Origin: Rhodoferax sp.
GTDB taxonomy: Bacteria; Pseudomonadota; Gammaproteobacteria; Burkholderiales; Burkholderiaceae_C
NCBI GenBank assembly: GCA_020048795.1
Contig: JAIFMA010000052.1
Coordinates: 1-7,436 of the forward strand
Direction of reading: 5' to 3'
DNA length: 7,436 nucleotides
Part shown: positions 1 to 7,182 of the stretch, piece by piece
How positions within the stretch are numbered: the stretch's first letter is position 1
Layout of the letters: each line of letters opens with the position of its first letter
The notes under the pieces: generated by a model
What the model saw: the letters and a program-made list of their open reading frames with translations, nothing else
What the model was told of the DNA's origin: nothing
Databases searched by the model: none
Position numbers and translations under genes: made by a program

Positions 1-2762
1 TCTTCAGCTTTGCCTAACTGGTGGACAAGGTACACACCCTCGGGTTCGCGTATTTCCGTCCCGATGACCTGTTTATCAACCAGCTTGCGGATTTGTTCCT
101 CATAGGCGCTGTAGTCCACCGTCTCCATTGCATCACGCCGGGCTGTCTGTCGCAGTTCCGAAAAAAACCGTAGATCAGATTTGTATTTCGTAATCAGGTT
201 TTCAGAAAAACTTTTGTCCTCAAAAAAGCTGCGTGATGACAACGCGGTTTGTAGGCAGAGACCAAACGCCGTCAAGGCCTCGGAAAAGTCGTCGCGCAAC
301 TTCTGTCGCTCGTCATAGTCTTCGCCATCAACCCCGGTTACGAACTTGGGTGTCAGCACCTGCCGGTACTGTTCTCGATCAAGTCTGTTTTCAACGCCCT
401 TGAAGAATGACCACAGCTTGTCATGCAGGGCAGGCAGGCGTTTGTACTCGGTGCTGAACTGCTGGTACAGGCCTTCAATATCTGCCATGTCAAAGCCGCC
501 ATGGGTGCGGGTCTCCAGGTCTTGATAGGCACGAATTGCTGTGTCCAGCTCTTTCAAGATACCCCGGTAATCCACAAGCACACCGTAGCGCTTGGCATCG
601 TGCAGGCGGTTGACCCGTGCCACGGCCTGAATCAGGTTGTGGCCCTTGAGCGGTTTGTCGATGTACAAGACTGCATTGCGGGGCTCATCAAATCCAGTCA
701 ATAACTTGTCCACCACGATCAGCAAGTCGGGCGCATCGTCGGTGCCAAAGTCGTTGACGATCTGCTTTTCGTAGGTCTCTGGGTCCGCACCATAAGCAGC
801 CATGTTCTGTTTCCACCACTTCTGGACCTCAGGCAAGGTGTCTTCATCCACATCGGAGTTGCCCTCACGCGTGTCAGGCGGGGAAATGACTACGGCGCTG
901 GTGACCAGCCCCGTCTCATCCAGCGCCTTCTTGTAGCGAATCGCATCCAGCTTGCTGTCGGTAGCCACCTGGCCCTTAAGACCTGTGCCAAGTGCCTTGA
1001 TGTTCTCGCTGAAATGCGTGGCAATGTCCCAGGCGATCAACTCAATACGGTTGGCTGCACCATAAATCGCGCCCTTCTTGGCAAATTTGCGCTTCAAATC
1101 CGTGCGCTGTGCATCACTCAGGTTAGCGGTGATTTTTTCAAACCAGCGGTTGACCGCTTCCTCATTGATGTCCAGCTCAGGCACCCGCTCCTCGTACAAC
1201 AATGGTGCCACGGTTTCATCTTCCACTGCACGCTGCATGGTGTAGGCGTGAACGATGGGGCCGAACTTGTTGGCGGTCTTTTCATCTTTGAGCAGAGGTG
1301 TGCCCGTGAAGGCGATGTAGGCAGCGTTGGGTAATGCCTTTTTCATGCGCTCATGCGTCTCACCGCCATGGCTTCGGTGTCCCTCGTCCACCAGCACAAT
1401 CAGATCGGGCGAATCGTTGCGGCACTCTGGCAACTTGGACGCGGTGTTGAACTTGTGCACCAGCGTGAACGAGATTCGTTCTGTGCCGCTGCCAATGCGC
1501 TTTGCCAGATCGCGCCCGGACAAAGCGCGGCTTTTTTCGCCATCCTTCTTAATCGCCATGGCCGAACCAAACGCCCCACCGGAGATGAAGTTGCGCGACA
1601 ACTGCCCCTCCAGGTCAATGCGATCCGTCACAACCACCACGCGGCACTCCTGCAAAGCCTCTACTAGTAGCAGTGCCTTAGTCAAAAACACCATAGTAAA
1701 GCTCTTGCCCGAGCCGGTGGTATGCCACACAACACCACCTTCACGCCCACCATCGGGGCGTATTTGGCTAATACGCGTCAACAAGGCACGGATGCCAAAG
1801 AACTGCTGATAGCGCGCAACAATCTTGCCCACCTTGCGGTCAAACAGCACAAAGCCGCGCAAAAATTCAAGTAGCCGTGTCGGAGTCAACAAACTGACCA
1901 GCATGCGGTCCTGGTCGGTGGGTTGCATAGTTTGCGCCCAAAGGGCATCAAAGTAGGCCACCAATTGAGCGGGCTTGCCCTCGAACAATGTCAAGCGCGT
2001 GCCCGGTTTCAACGCCGCGTTCTTCACAGCGCTGATCTGTGCCTCATCAATCACTTCTTCGCGCCACTTGGCCCAAAACTTGGCCGCTGTGTGTGTGGTG
2101 CCATATCGTCCCTCGGTTTGGCTGATGGACAGCAACAATTGCGCGTAGGCAAACAGGTTGGGGATCTCGTCTGGCCGTTGATTGCGCAAATGCTGGCTGA
2201 TGCCCTCTGTCACCATGGCTTTGGCTGGGTTGCTGCCACCTGACGATTCCGGGCGCTTGGCTTCCACCACCACCAGAGGGATGCCGTTCACATAGCCAAC
2301 CACATCTGGCGTGCGGTGGTGTGTGCCTTGTGCGGCCAACACTTCCAACTCTTCCGTTACGTCCCAACGATTGACTGTGGCGTCCAGCCAGTCGATCACA
2401 TGAATCGTAGGCTGATGCTTCTTGCCATCGGGCATGAACTCGGTCACGGTGATGCCCAAGGCCAGCTTGCCATAAAGCCGTTCGTTGGCAGGCATCAGGC
2501 CCTCAGCAAGACTGAGAGCCGACAGTTCACGCACGATCTGGTCAATGCCGCTGGGGGACAGCGGATACCACTCGCCCTTGTATTCATAACGCCGTGTCTG
2601 CAAGACCTCAATCAAGCGGCCCTTGAGCAGCACTTCCCGCGTGCTGCCGCGCAGGGCGAGGGCTTGCGCTGTCGTGATGAAGTTCCAGCCCAAGTTGCAC
2701 AGCAGGTGCAGCGCCGGCATGTGGGCGCTGTATTGCTCTTTGGAGTTAGGCGTGGTGTTCAT
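1..2762 (-). CDS. hsdR: Type I restriction enzyme R subunit HsdR (3' end outside window)
   Basis: This is the motor and nuclease subunit of a Type I R-M system. It joins M2S, translocates DNA using ATP and cleaves at a distance from unmethylated sites. Reading the minus strand from the ATG at 2762 gives 920 uninterrupted codons to the left edge, so the C-terminus is missing. Members of the family are usually about 1000-1100 aa. The N-terminal PD-(D/E)xK nuclease is visible as PD (D153), 14 residues before E167-A-K169; this spacing and position match what is known for EcoR124I HsdR. SF2 helicase motifs follow in order: Walker A TTGSGKS (348-354), DEGH (459-462), TGTP (486-489), LLTGFDEP (687-694) and QAVARVNR (712-719). 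All motifs fall in the same frame, so there is no frameshift in the part seen. The ATG overlaps the hsdS stop as ATGA. A weak GGTGG lies 7 nt upstream, inside hsdS, which suggests coupled translation. The family call is secure from the motifs; the sequence specificity cannot be read. Confidence 0.97.
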   Translation of the reverse strand, partial: MNTTPNSKEQYSAHMPALHLLCNLGWNFITTAQALALRGSTREVLLKGRLIEVLQTRRYEYKGEWYPLSPSGIDQIVRELSALSLAEGLMPANERLYGKLALGITVTEFMPDGKKHQPTIHVIDWLDATVNRWDVTEELEVLAAQGTHHRTPDVVGYVNGIPLVVVEAKRPESSGGSNPAKAMVTEGISQHLRNQRPDEIPNLFAYAQLLLSISQTEGRYGTTHTAAKFWAKWREEVIDEAQISAVKNAALKPGTRLTLFEGKPAQLVAYFDALWAQTMQPTDQDRMLVSLLTPTRLLEFLRGFVLFDRKVGKIVARYQQFFGIRALLTRISQIRPDGGREGGVVWHTTGSGKSFTMVFLTKALLLVEALQECRVVVVTDRIDLEGQLSRNFISGGAFGSAMAIKKDGEKSRALSGRDLAKRIGSGTERISFTLVHKFNTASKLPECRNDSPDLIVLVDEGHRSHGGETHERMKKALPNAAYIAFTGTPLLKDEKTANKFGPIVHAYTMQRAVEDETVAPLLYEERVPELDINEEAVNRWFEKITANLSDAQRTDLKRKFAKKGAIYGAANRIELIAWDIATHFSENIKALGTGLKGQVATDSKLDAIRYKKALDETGLVTSAVVISPPDTREGNSDVDEDTLPEVQKWWKQNMAAYGADPETYEKQIVNDFGTDDAPDLLIVVDKLLTGFDEPRNAVLYIDKPLKGHNLIQAVARVNRLHDAKRYGVLVDYRGILKELDTAIRAYQDLETRTHGGFDMADIEGLYQQFSTEYKRLPALHDKLWSFFKGVENRLDREQYRQVLTPKFVTGVDGEDYDERQKLRDDFSEALTAFGLCLQTALSSRSFFEDKSFSENLITKYKSDLRFFSELRQTARRDAMETVDYSAYEEQIRKLVDKQVIGTEIREPEGVYLVHQLGKAE

Positions 2763-3988
2763 GACTGCGCCACCATTTCGACATCTGGCAAATGAACTCG
2801 GCGTTTACCTGAAAGAAGCTGGGTCATCAGGGCGGTCTTTTCACGGCGTAAGGCATGAACTTGAAGGGTGAGATTCTTCACCTCCTGTTCTGCACCGTTG
2901 ACGACAGCAGCGATTTTTTTTTGTTCGGCACCAGTCGGTATGTGTAGGCTTAGTTTGAAGAAGTCCGTCACGCTAACGTTCAACAGCCCATGGTTTCGAG
3001 CACCTTCCTGCGCAACACCTTCGATCTCTTGATTAAAGAGACCGGCCTCGAAGTAATGCCGAAAGTAATCGTGGCATGCGTCCACATCTGAACGAATGCG
3101 GAAGCAAAGATACAGGCTGGAGACCACGCCACTTTCGTAGCGCTCCAGAGGTTTGATGGCACCCATGGGGTAACCTGTGGAATAGCTCTTGTTGTAGGCG
3201 AAGTCACCGCGCTCCAGCAGCGTGTAGCCCGACAGGTTTTCACTGGCAATAGATTTGTTGAAATAGTCACGTTGGCCAATCAAACCGTGCTCCCCGGAAA
3301 TAGTCAGCACGTTGGTATTGCCGCTTTTATTCTTGGACGTGATTCGCTCAAAGATCGCATCGAAATCCACATAACGCCAGCGATCACCGTAGTCTTTGGA
3401 TCGTCGCAGTCCCGTCAGCAACGCGGCCATCAACGACTGCCTTTGCTTCCGAGCATTCGCCAGCAACCGCTCGGTGGTGACGATGGCTCGATCCCAGGTG
3501 GCGAGGATTTTAGAGATGTAGTTTTGCTCGGACGTTGGCGGAACAGGTACAGGAACTGATTTCAGGATGCCAGCACTCAAGTTCTGTTGAGTACCGGCAT
3601 TACCAAGTTCACGTATGGATTCGTACTGAGAAGAAAGGTACTGAAAATAAAAGTCGGTCTGATATCCATCTTGCAACATGATGGCCGCACAAGCCTGATT
3701 GGTTGCCGCCTCAATTTCTAATTTAGCCACTTGCCCGCGTGTCTTTCCCTGTCCATACATAGCCATCAGCAAAGTGCCAACCGGAAAAAGCTTGGCCGAT
3801 GAGTTTTTAAGCCCAGTCTCTGTGATTTTTTCAGCCGTATCGGTAATGGTGTTGAATTGAATTTCACCAGTCGTCACCCAACGAACGTCACCACCCCAAT
3901 ACTCAGGGTTGGCGCGATCGGGCGTGCCTCCAGAAGCAATGCGCGCGATGTTGCCGAGCGTAGATCGTTGCCAACCTTTAGGAAGCAT
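2759..3988 (-). CDS. hsdS: Type I restriction enzyme specificity subunit HsdS (two TRDs)
   Basis: This is the DNA-recognition subunit, which binds two HsdM and sets the bipartite target sequence. The protein has the usual two-fold layout. TRD1 spans about residues 2-147, opening with KGWQRSTLG and ASGGTP. The first conserved helical region (about 150-197) starts at the PTSEQ motif. TRD2 covers about 203-350. The second conserved helix (about 353-397) starts at TGAEQKKI and ends in TQLLSGKRR. At 409 aa it is full length for the family. I choose the ATG at 3988 because AAGG (3997-4000) sits 8 nt upstream. A GTG at 3997 would add three residues but lies on top of that ribosome-binding site. Either start overlaps the end of rhuM, and the stop overlaps the hsdR ATG. 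An A9 run in the minus sense (2914-2922) encodes part of EQKKI in the distal conserved region. The recognition sequence cannot be predicted by eye because TRDs diverge strongly. Confidence 0.95.
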   Translation of the reverse strand: MLPKGWQRSTLGNIARIASGGTPDRANPEYWGGDVRWVTTGEIQFNTITDTAEKITETGLKNSSAKLFPVGTLLMAMYGQGKTRGQVAKLEIEAATNQACAAIMLQDGYQTDFYFQYLSSQYESIRELGNAGTQQNLSAGILKSVPVPVPPTSEQNYISKILATWDRAIVTTERLLANARKQRQSLMAALLTGLRRSKDYGDRWRYVDFDAIFERITSKNKSGNTNVLTISGEHGLIGQRDYFNKSIASENLSGYTLLERGDFAYNKSYSTGYPMGAIKPLERYESGVVSSLYLCFRIRSDVDACHDYFRHYFEAGLFNQEIEGVAQEGARNHGLLNVSVTDFFKLSLHIPTGAEQKKIAAVVNGAEQEVKNLTLQVHALRREKTALMTQLLSGKRRVHLPDVEMVAQS

Positions 3989-5024
3989 CTTGCCCACCTT
4001 TCTTGGTCAGCCGCTTTTCAGTCTGCTCAAGCTCTTTCATATCCAGGCTGTCCGCTTCGATGGCTTCAGCCTTGCGCCGCTGCTCATCAAACTCTTCATA
4101 ACGCCCGTGCACGATCTTCAGCATGGCGTCATGGCTGATGCGCCCTACTCCTTTGAGCAGGGGGCTTTCATTGAACTGGATGAAGTTGTCCACGTATTGC
4201 CGCCAGTCGGCCATCGCCAGTTGTTTGCGCTGGCGGGTGCGTAGCTCTGCAAACTCCAAAAAGGCGGTGACCATGCGATTCAGGTGGTCGATTTCATCCG
4301 CATTGAGGTAATTCTTGGCAACGATGACATCCGTCTTGCGTACGCGGCCAGCCTTCCATGCCGTGAGAGCCATGTTGGGTTGCGTCGGGTCAGCGCGCTT
4401 GACGACAATTTCTGCTGCGGTTTGCTGGGTGACGGCGTACAGCATCTTGTTTTGCACTTCGGCAAAGAAGTGGCCCACCGTATCGGCACTGTCCTTGTAG
4501 TCCACCGATAAGGCAAACAGGTCGCGCACTTTTTGGTAAAACCGCTTCTCTGATGTCCGTATCTCACGGATGCGCTGGAGCAGTTCGTCAAAGTAGTCCC
4601 AGCCAACCGGGTCTTTCATGCGTTCGTCATCCATGACGAAGCCCTTGACCAGGTATTCACGCAAGTGAGTGGTTGCCCACTGGCGAAACTGGGTACCACG
4701 GGGAGATTTGACCCGGTAGCCCACGGCCAGAATCATGTCCAGGTTGTAGAGCTTGACAGGGCGCTTAACCTGTCGCTTACCCTCCAGTCGAACTATTAAG
4801 TCTTCTTTAATAGTTGCCTCAGGCTGTAGTTCGCCCTCTTCCAGGACGTTTTTGATGTGAATGTTGACATTGGGTACTGAAGTTTGGAACAGCTCAGCCA
4901 GTTCCATCTGAGATAGCCAAACGGTTCCGTCTTGCGCTCTAAGGAAGAAAGTGGCGCTACCGTCCTCAGACGCGTACAGAACCAGTTCACCCTGGTCCGT
5001 GGTTTGCCCGGCGACATCACTCAT
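3978..5024 (-). CDS. rhuM: RhuM family protein within the hsd operon
   Basis: This 348-aa protein matches the RhuM family ('virulence RhuM', first named from a Salmonella pathogenicity island), whose biochemical role is not established. The N-terminus has a probable helix-turn-helix (about 34-62; WLSQMELAELF, then SVPNVNIHIKNVL). It is followed by a segment (about 90-130; LYNLDMILAVGYRV, RGTQFRQWATTHLREYL) resembling the Bro-N/antirepressor-type DNA-binding regions of phage proteins. The middle (about 178-270) is a conserved helical RhuM region, including NYLNADEIDHLNRM. The C-terminus (about 305-345) is charged and probably coiled-coil. No nuclease or methyltransferase motif is visible. It starts with an 8-nt overlap (ATGAGTGA) with hsdM, and its stop lies 11 bp past the hsdS ATG, so it is co-translated with the modification genes. 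RhuM genes are known as recurring passengers of Type I R-M loci. A regulatory or accessory defence role is inference. Confidence 0.9.
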   Translation of the reverse strand: MSDVAGQTTDQGELVLYASEDGSATFFLRAQDGTVWLSQMELAELFQTSVPNVNIHIKNVLEEGELQPEATIKEDLIVRLEGKRQVKRPVKLYNLDMILAVGYRVKSPRGTQFRQWATTHLREYLVKGFVMDDERMKDPVGWDYFDELLQRIREIRTSEKRFYQKVRDLFALSVDYKDSADTVGHFFAEVQNKMLYAVTQQTAAEIVVKRADPTQPNMALTAWKAGRVRKTDVIVAKNYLNADEIDHLNRMVTAFLEFAELRTRQRKQLAMADWRQYVDNFIQFNESPLLKGVGRISHDAMLKIVHGRYEEFDEQRRKAEAIEADSLDMKELEQTEKRLTKKGGQDAS

Positions 5025-6543
5025 AGCCCAGCTCCTTCAGATAGACAGCCATTTGTGCCTCCAGCCCAGCCAGTTCGGCCTTTAGCTGCTCCCGCTCTTT
5101 GCGCACGGCCATGAGGTCAATCTCAGCCTCTTCTTCAAAGGTGTCCACATAGCGGGGAATATTGAGGTTGAAGTCGTTGTCGGCGATCTCCTCAGGGGAA
5201 GCCAGATGGGCGTATTTGTCTGACTCCTGCCGACTGAGCGCAGTGTTCAAAATGAGTTGCAAGTCGGATTCACGCAGGAAATTCTGGTTCTTACCTGCTT
5301 CAAAACCACGGCTGGCATCGATAAACAGCACTTTGTTATCAGTTTTGTTCTTGCGGAACACCAAGATCGCAGCAGGAATACCCGTGCCGTAGAACAGCTT
5401 TTCGGGTAAGCCGATCACCACGTCCAGCAGGTTTTCTTCGATCAACTTCTGGCGGATGCGTCCCTCTGCTGCACCACGGAACAAAACACCGTGCGGCACA
5501 ACCACGGCCATGCGCCCGGTACCGGGTTTCATGGTTTCGACCATGTGCAGGATGAAAGCGTAGTCACCCTTGGTGCGTGGAGGCACACCACGGCGAAAGC
5601 GGCTGAACTTGTCGGCATCCGCGCCTTCATGGCCCCACTTTTCCAGACTGAACGGCGGGTTAGCGACAACAATGTCAAAGTGCTTGAGACTGGCAGCACT
5701 GTCCAGCAGCTTGGGGTTGCGAATGGTGTCGCCCCACTCGATGCGGTGGTTGTCCTCGCCGTGCAGGAACATGTTCATTTTGGCCAGCGCCCAGGTGCTG
5801 CCAATGGCCTCCTGCCCGTACAGTGCGTACTTGCGCGAGCCTGTGTTTTCGCGGATCAGTCGGCCGCACTTCATTAGCAGCGAGCCCGAACCGCATGTGG
5901 GGTCGCAAATCTCATCACCCTCTTGAGGAGCCATCAGCCGCGCCATCAATGAAGATACTTCCGGTGGCGTATAAAACTCACCAGCTTTTTTGCCACTTGT
6001 GGAGGCAAAGTTTTTGATGAGAAATTCGTAGGCATTACCAATCACGTCCAACTGGCCGACGCGACTGGGGCGCAGATCCAACTGGGGCTTGGCAAAGTCT
6101 TCAAGCAGGTGGCGAAGGATGTCATTTTTTTGCTGCTCGTCACCTAGCTTGTTGGAGTTGAAACTGATGTCTTGAAACACGTCACGCAACTTGGTGATGT
6201 TGGCTTCTTCAATGGCGTGAAGGGCCTTGTCAATCCGTTCGCCATTGCCAGGACTGTGCCTTAGCGTGTGTAAGGTGTAAAAACTGGCACTGGCGGGCAA
6301 TACAAACCGCTCGTTCTTGAGCATTTCTATGATCAGCTCAGGGTGGTCGCCATATTGCTTTTTGTAGGTGTCATAGTGGTCTTGCCAGACATCGGACACG
6401 TACTTCAGGAACAGCATGGTCAGGACAAAATCCTTATAAATGCTGGGATCCACCGTGCCACGGAAGGTGTCGCACGCGGCCCATACAGCGCCGTTGATGT
6501 CTTCCTGACTGACAGAAATTGTGTTCAAAGTTGTTTCGTTCAT
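5017..6543 (-). CDS. hsdM: Type I restriction-modification DNA methyltransferase HsdM
   Basis: This subunit transfers a methyl group from AdoMet to adenine N6 at the sites chosen by HsdS, protecting host DNA. Two copies bind one HsdS. The protein is 508 aa, normal for the family. The N-terminal helical HsdM domain (about 10-150) contains DPSIYKDFVLTMLFLKYVSD. The catalytic domain follows: motif X region GEFYTPPEV (188-196), AdoMet-binding motif I DPTCGSG (214-220) and catalytic motif IV NPPF (295-298). The C-terminus (about 470-505) is a charged helix that probably contacts HsdS or HsdR. All key residues are present, so the enzyme looks active. The ATG at 6543 has AGGG 6 nt upstream and lies 18 nt after the half-HsdS stop. 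The stop overlaps the rhuM start by 8 nt. The overall look is closest to the EcoR124-type (IC) group, but subfamily placement by eye is tentative. Confidence 0.98.
   Translation of the reverse strand: MNETTLNTISVSQEDINGAVWAACDTFRGTVDPSIYKDFVLTMLFLKYVSDVWQDHYDTYKKQYGDHPELIIEMLKNERFVLPASASFYTLHTLRHSPGNGERIDKALHAIEEANITKLRDVFQDISFNSNKLGDEQQKNDILRHLLEDFAKPQLDLRPSRVGQLDVIGNAYEFLIKNFASTSGKKAGEFYTPPEVSSLMARLMAPQEGDEICDPTCGSGSLLMKCGRLIRENTGSRKYALYGQEAIGSTWALAKMNMFLHGEDNHRIEWGDTIRNPKLLDSAASLKHFDIVVANPPFSLEKWGHEGADADKFSRFRRGVPPRTKGDYAFILHMVETMKPGTGRMAVVVPHGVLFRGAAEGRIRQKLIEENLLDVVIGLPEKLFYGTGIPAAILVFRKNKTDNKVLFIDASRGFEAGKNQNFLRESDLQLILNTALSRQESDKYAHLASPEEIADNDFNLNIPRYVDTFEEEAEIDLMAVRKEREQLKAELAGLEAQMAVYLKELGYE
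5032..5037 (-). promoter_or_regulatory. Strong ribosome-binding site for rhuM
   Basis: AAGGAG on the minus strand, 7 nt before the rhuM ATG at 5024. It is the best Shine-Dalgarno match in the operon and lies inside the last codons of hsdM. It fixes the rhuM start and suggests RhuM is made efficiently rather than being a poorly translated passenger. Confidence 0.75.
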
Positions 6544-6561
6544 GCGTTTCCCTGCAAGTGT

Positions 6562-7113
6562 TTATGCCGCAGCCTGGAACAGGCCGTCAGCGAGCGCATT
6601 AAGCTGCTGCTCGCGGTTGCGAATAAGTTGGATAAGTGTCTGGCGCTCTTGGCGAGCAATTTCAGCCAGTGCCACGATGCGGTGTTGATCTGCCAGAGAT
6701 GGAATGCCTAACGTTAGGCCTTCAAGCACCGGGCGGCGTATGCTGAGCTGGCTAGTGCCCTCAGCGGCCTGCTGGAGCTGCCGCTGGAATGGCGGCTGAT
6801 TGATTTGCCATAAGTGAAAGAAGTGAGGGCTGCATACGGCTGGGTGCGGAGGTTCATCCAGGTACACGGCATAAAAGCGTGCGCCTTTTGAAACAACAAG
6901 GATGTCCCCCTCCCTGAGCCAATCAGGCTGTTTGCGTCCAACCAAAGTTGTGCGCATCACACTTGACCAGTTGACACCCTGTTCAGGATCGACATCCTTC
7001 ATTTGCACGGCGAGGGAATCACCATCCGCCGCCTCTTCAATGGAGCCACGGAACGGGTAGCCACCTTGCAGATGGAGCAGATCAGCGATAGTAAAAATAG
7101 TTGCATCAATCAC
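6562..7113 (-). CDS. Small single-TRD HsdS-like half-subunit leading the operon
   Basis: This 183-aa protein resembles half of a Type I specificity subunit. Residues about 5-125 look like one target-recognition domain: TIADLLHLQGGYPFRGS at the start, WLREGDILVVSKG in the middle and GTSQLSIRRPVLEGL before the hinge. Residues about 136-183 form the conserved helix that in HsdS follows the PxxxEQ-type motif (here IPSLADQHRIVALAEIA). A full HsdS has two such units; here there is one, with a clean start and stop. Because a complete hsdS lies downstream, this is an extra gene rather than the system's only S subunit. The first possible start in frame is a GTG at 7113, with no Shine-Dalgarno sequence. 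It falls only about 3 nt after the predicted transcription start and inside an inverted repeat. It could dimerise into an alternative specificity subunit, compete with HsdS, or regulate the operon; these roles are inference. A degenerate hsdS remnant is possible but less likely, since the frame is intact. Confidence 0.85.
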   Translation of the reverse strand: MIDATIFTIADLLHLQGGYPFRGSIEEAADGDSLAVQMKDVDPEQGVNWSSVMRTTLVGRKQPDWLREGDILVVSKGARFYAVYLDEPPHPAVCSPHFFHLWQINQPPFQRQLQQAAEGTSQLSIRRPVLEGLTLGIPSLADQHRIVALAEIARQERQTLIQLIRNREQQLNALADGLFQAAA

Positions 7114-7127
7114 AATGACGCAACTAT
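7097..7127. promoter_or_regulatory. Operator-like inverted repeat covering the -10 box and start codon
   Basis: ATAGTTGCATCA (7097-7108) and TGACGCAACTAT (7116-7127) are inverted 12-bp arms with one mismatch, separated by 7 bp. The core arms are TTGCATCA and TGACGCAA. The dyad covers most of the -10 box, the predicted transcription start and the GTG start codon, the classical position for a repressor operator. It shares arm sequence and the 7-bp spacing with the dyad at 7159-7181, with centres 58 bp apart. The binding protein is unknown. Confidence 0.7.
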
Positions 7128-7150
7128 AACGCTTAAAAAACGAATGTCAA
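7123..7150 (-). promoter_or_regulatory. Sigma70-type promoter for the R-M operon
   Basis: On the minus strand the -35 box is a perfect TTGACA (7145-7150). It is followed by a 16-nt spacer and a -10 box TATAGT (7123-7128, one mismatch to TATAAT). Transcription would start near 7116, about 3 nt before the GTG of the half-HsdS gene, so the message would be essentially leaderless. No other convincing promoter is visible before hsdM, so this probably drives the whole operon. A short AT-rich palindrome (CAAATA-AA-TATTTG, 7148-7161) overlaps the upstream edge of the -35 box. Confidence 0.75.
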
Positions 7151-7158
7151 ATAAATAT

Positions 7159-7181
7159 TTGCATCACTGCGATTGATGCAA
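7159..7181. promoter_or_regulatory. Operator-like perfect inverted repeat upstream of the -35 box
   Basis: TTGCATCA (7159-7166) and TGATGCAA (7174-7181) form a perfect 8-bp dyad with a 7-bp spacer. The centre lies about 54 bp upstream of the predicted transcription start, just beyond the -35 box. It is the second copy of the dyad that covers the -10 region. Two copies of one spaced palindrome flanking a promoter strongly suggest a dimeric DNA-binding regulator. The distal copy could serve for activation or cooperative repression. Confidence 0.7.
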
Positions 7182-7182
7182 T

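Noticed and set aside
423..2871. Several plus-strand open frames of 80-160 codons opposite hsdR
   Set aside because: They lie antisense to a continuous hsdR frame with all helicase and nuclease motifs, show no recognisable domains and no convincing ribosome-binding sites.
3989..3997. GTG start for hsdS three codons upstream of the ATG
   Set aside because: The GTG overlaps the AAGG that is well spaced for the ATG at 3988 and has no ribosome-binding site of its own.
5491..5926. Plus-strand open frames of 118-128 codons opposite hsdM
   Set aside because: They are shadows of the high-GC hsdM coding strand; hsdM has its catalytic motifs in the same stretch.
6125..6131. A7 run within hsdM as a phase-variation tract
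   Set aside because: Seven bases is short and common in coding sequence; no further support, unlike the A9 run in hsdS.
7097..7181. CRISPR-like repeats
   Set aside because: Only two dyad copies, no equal-length spacer series and no cas genes; position at a promoter fits operators better.
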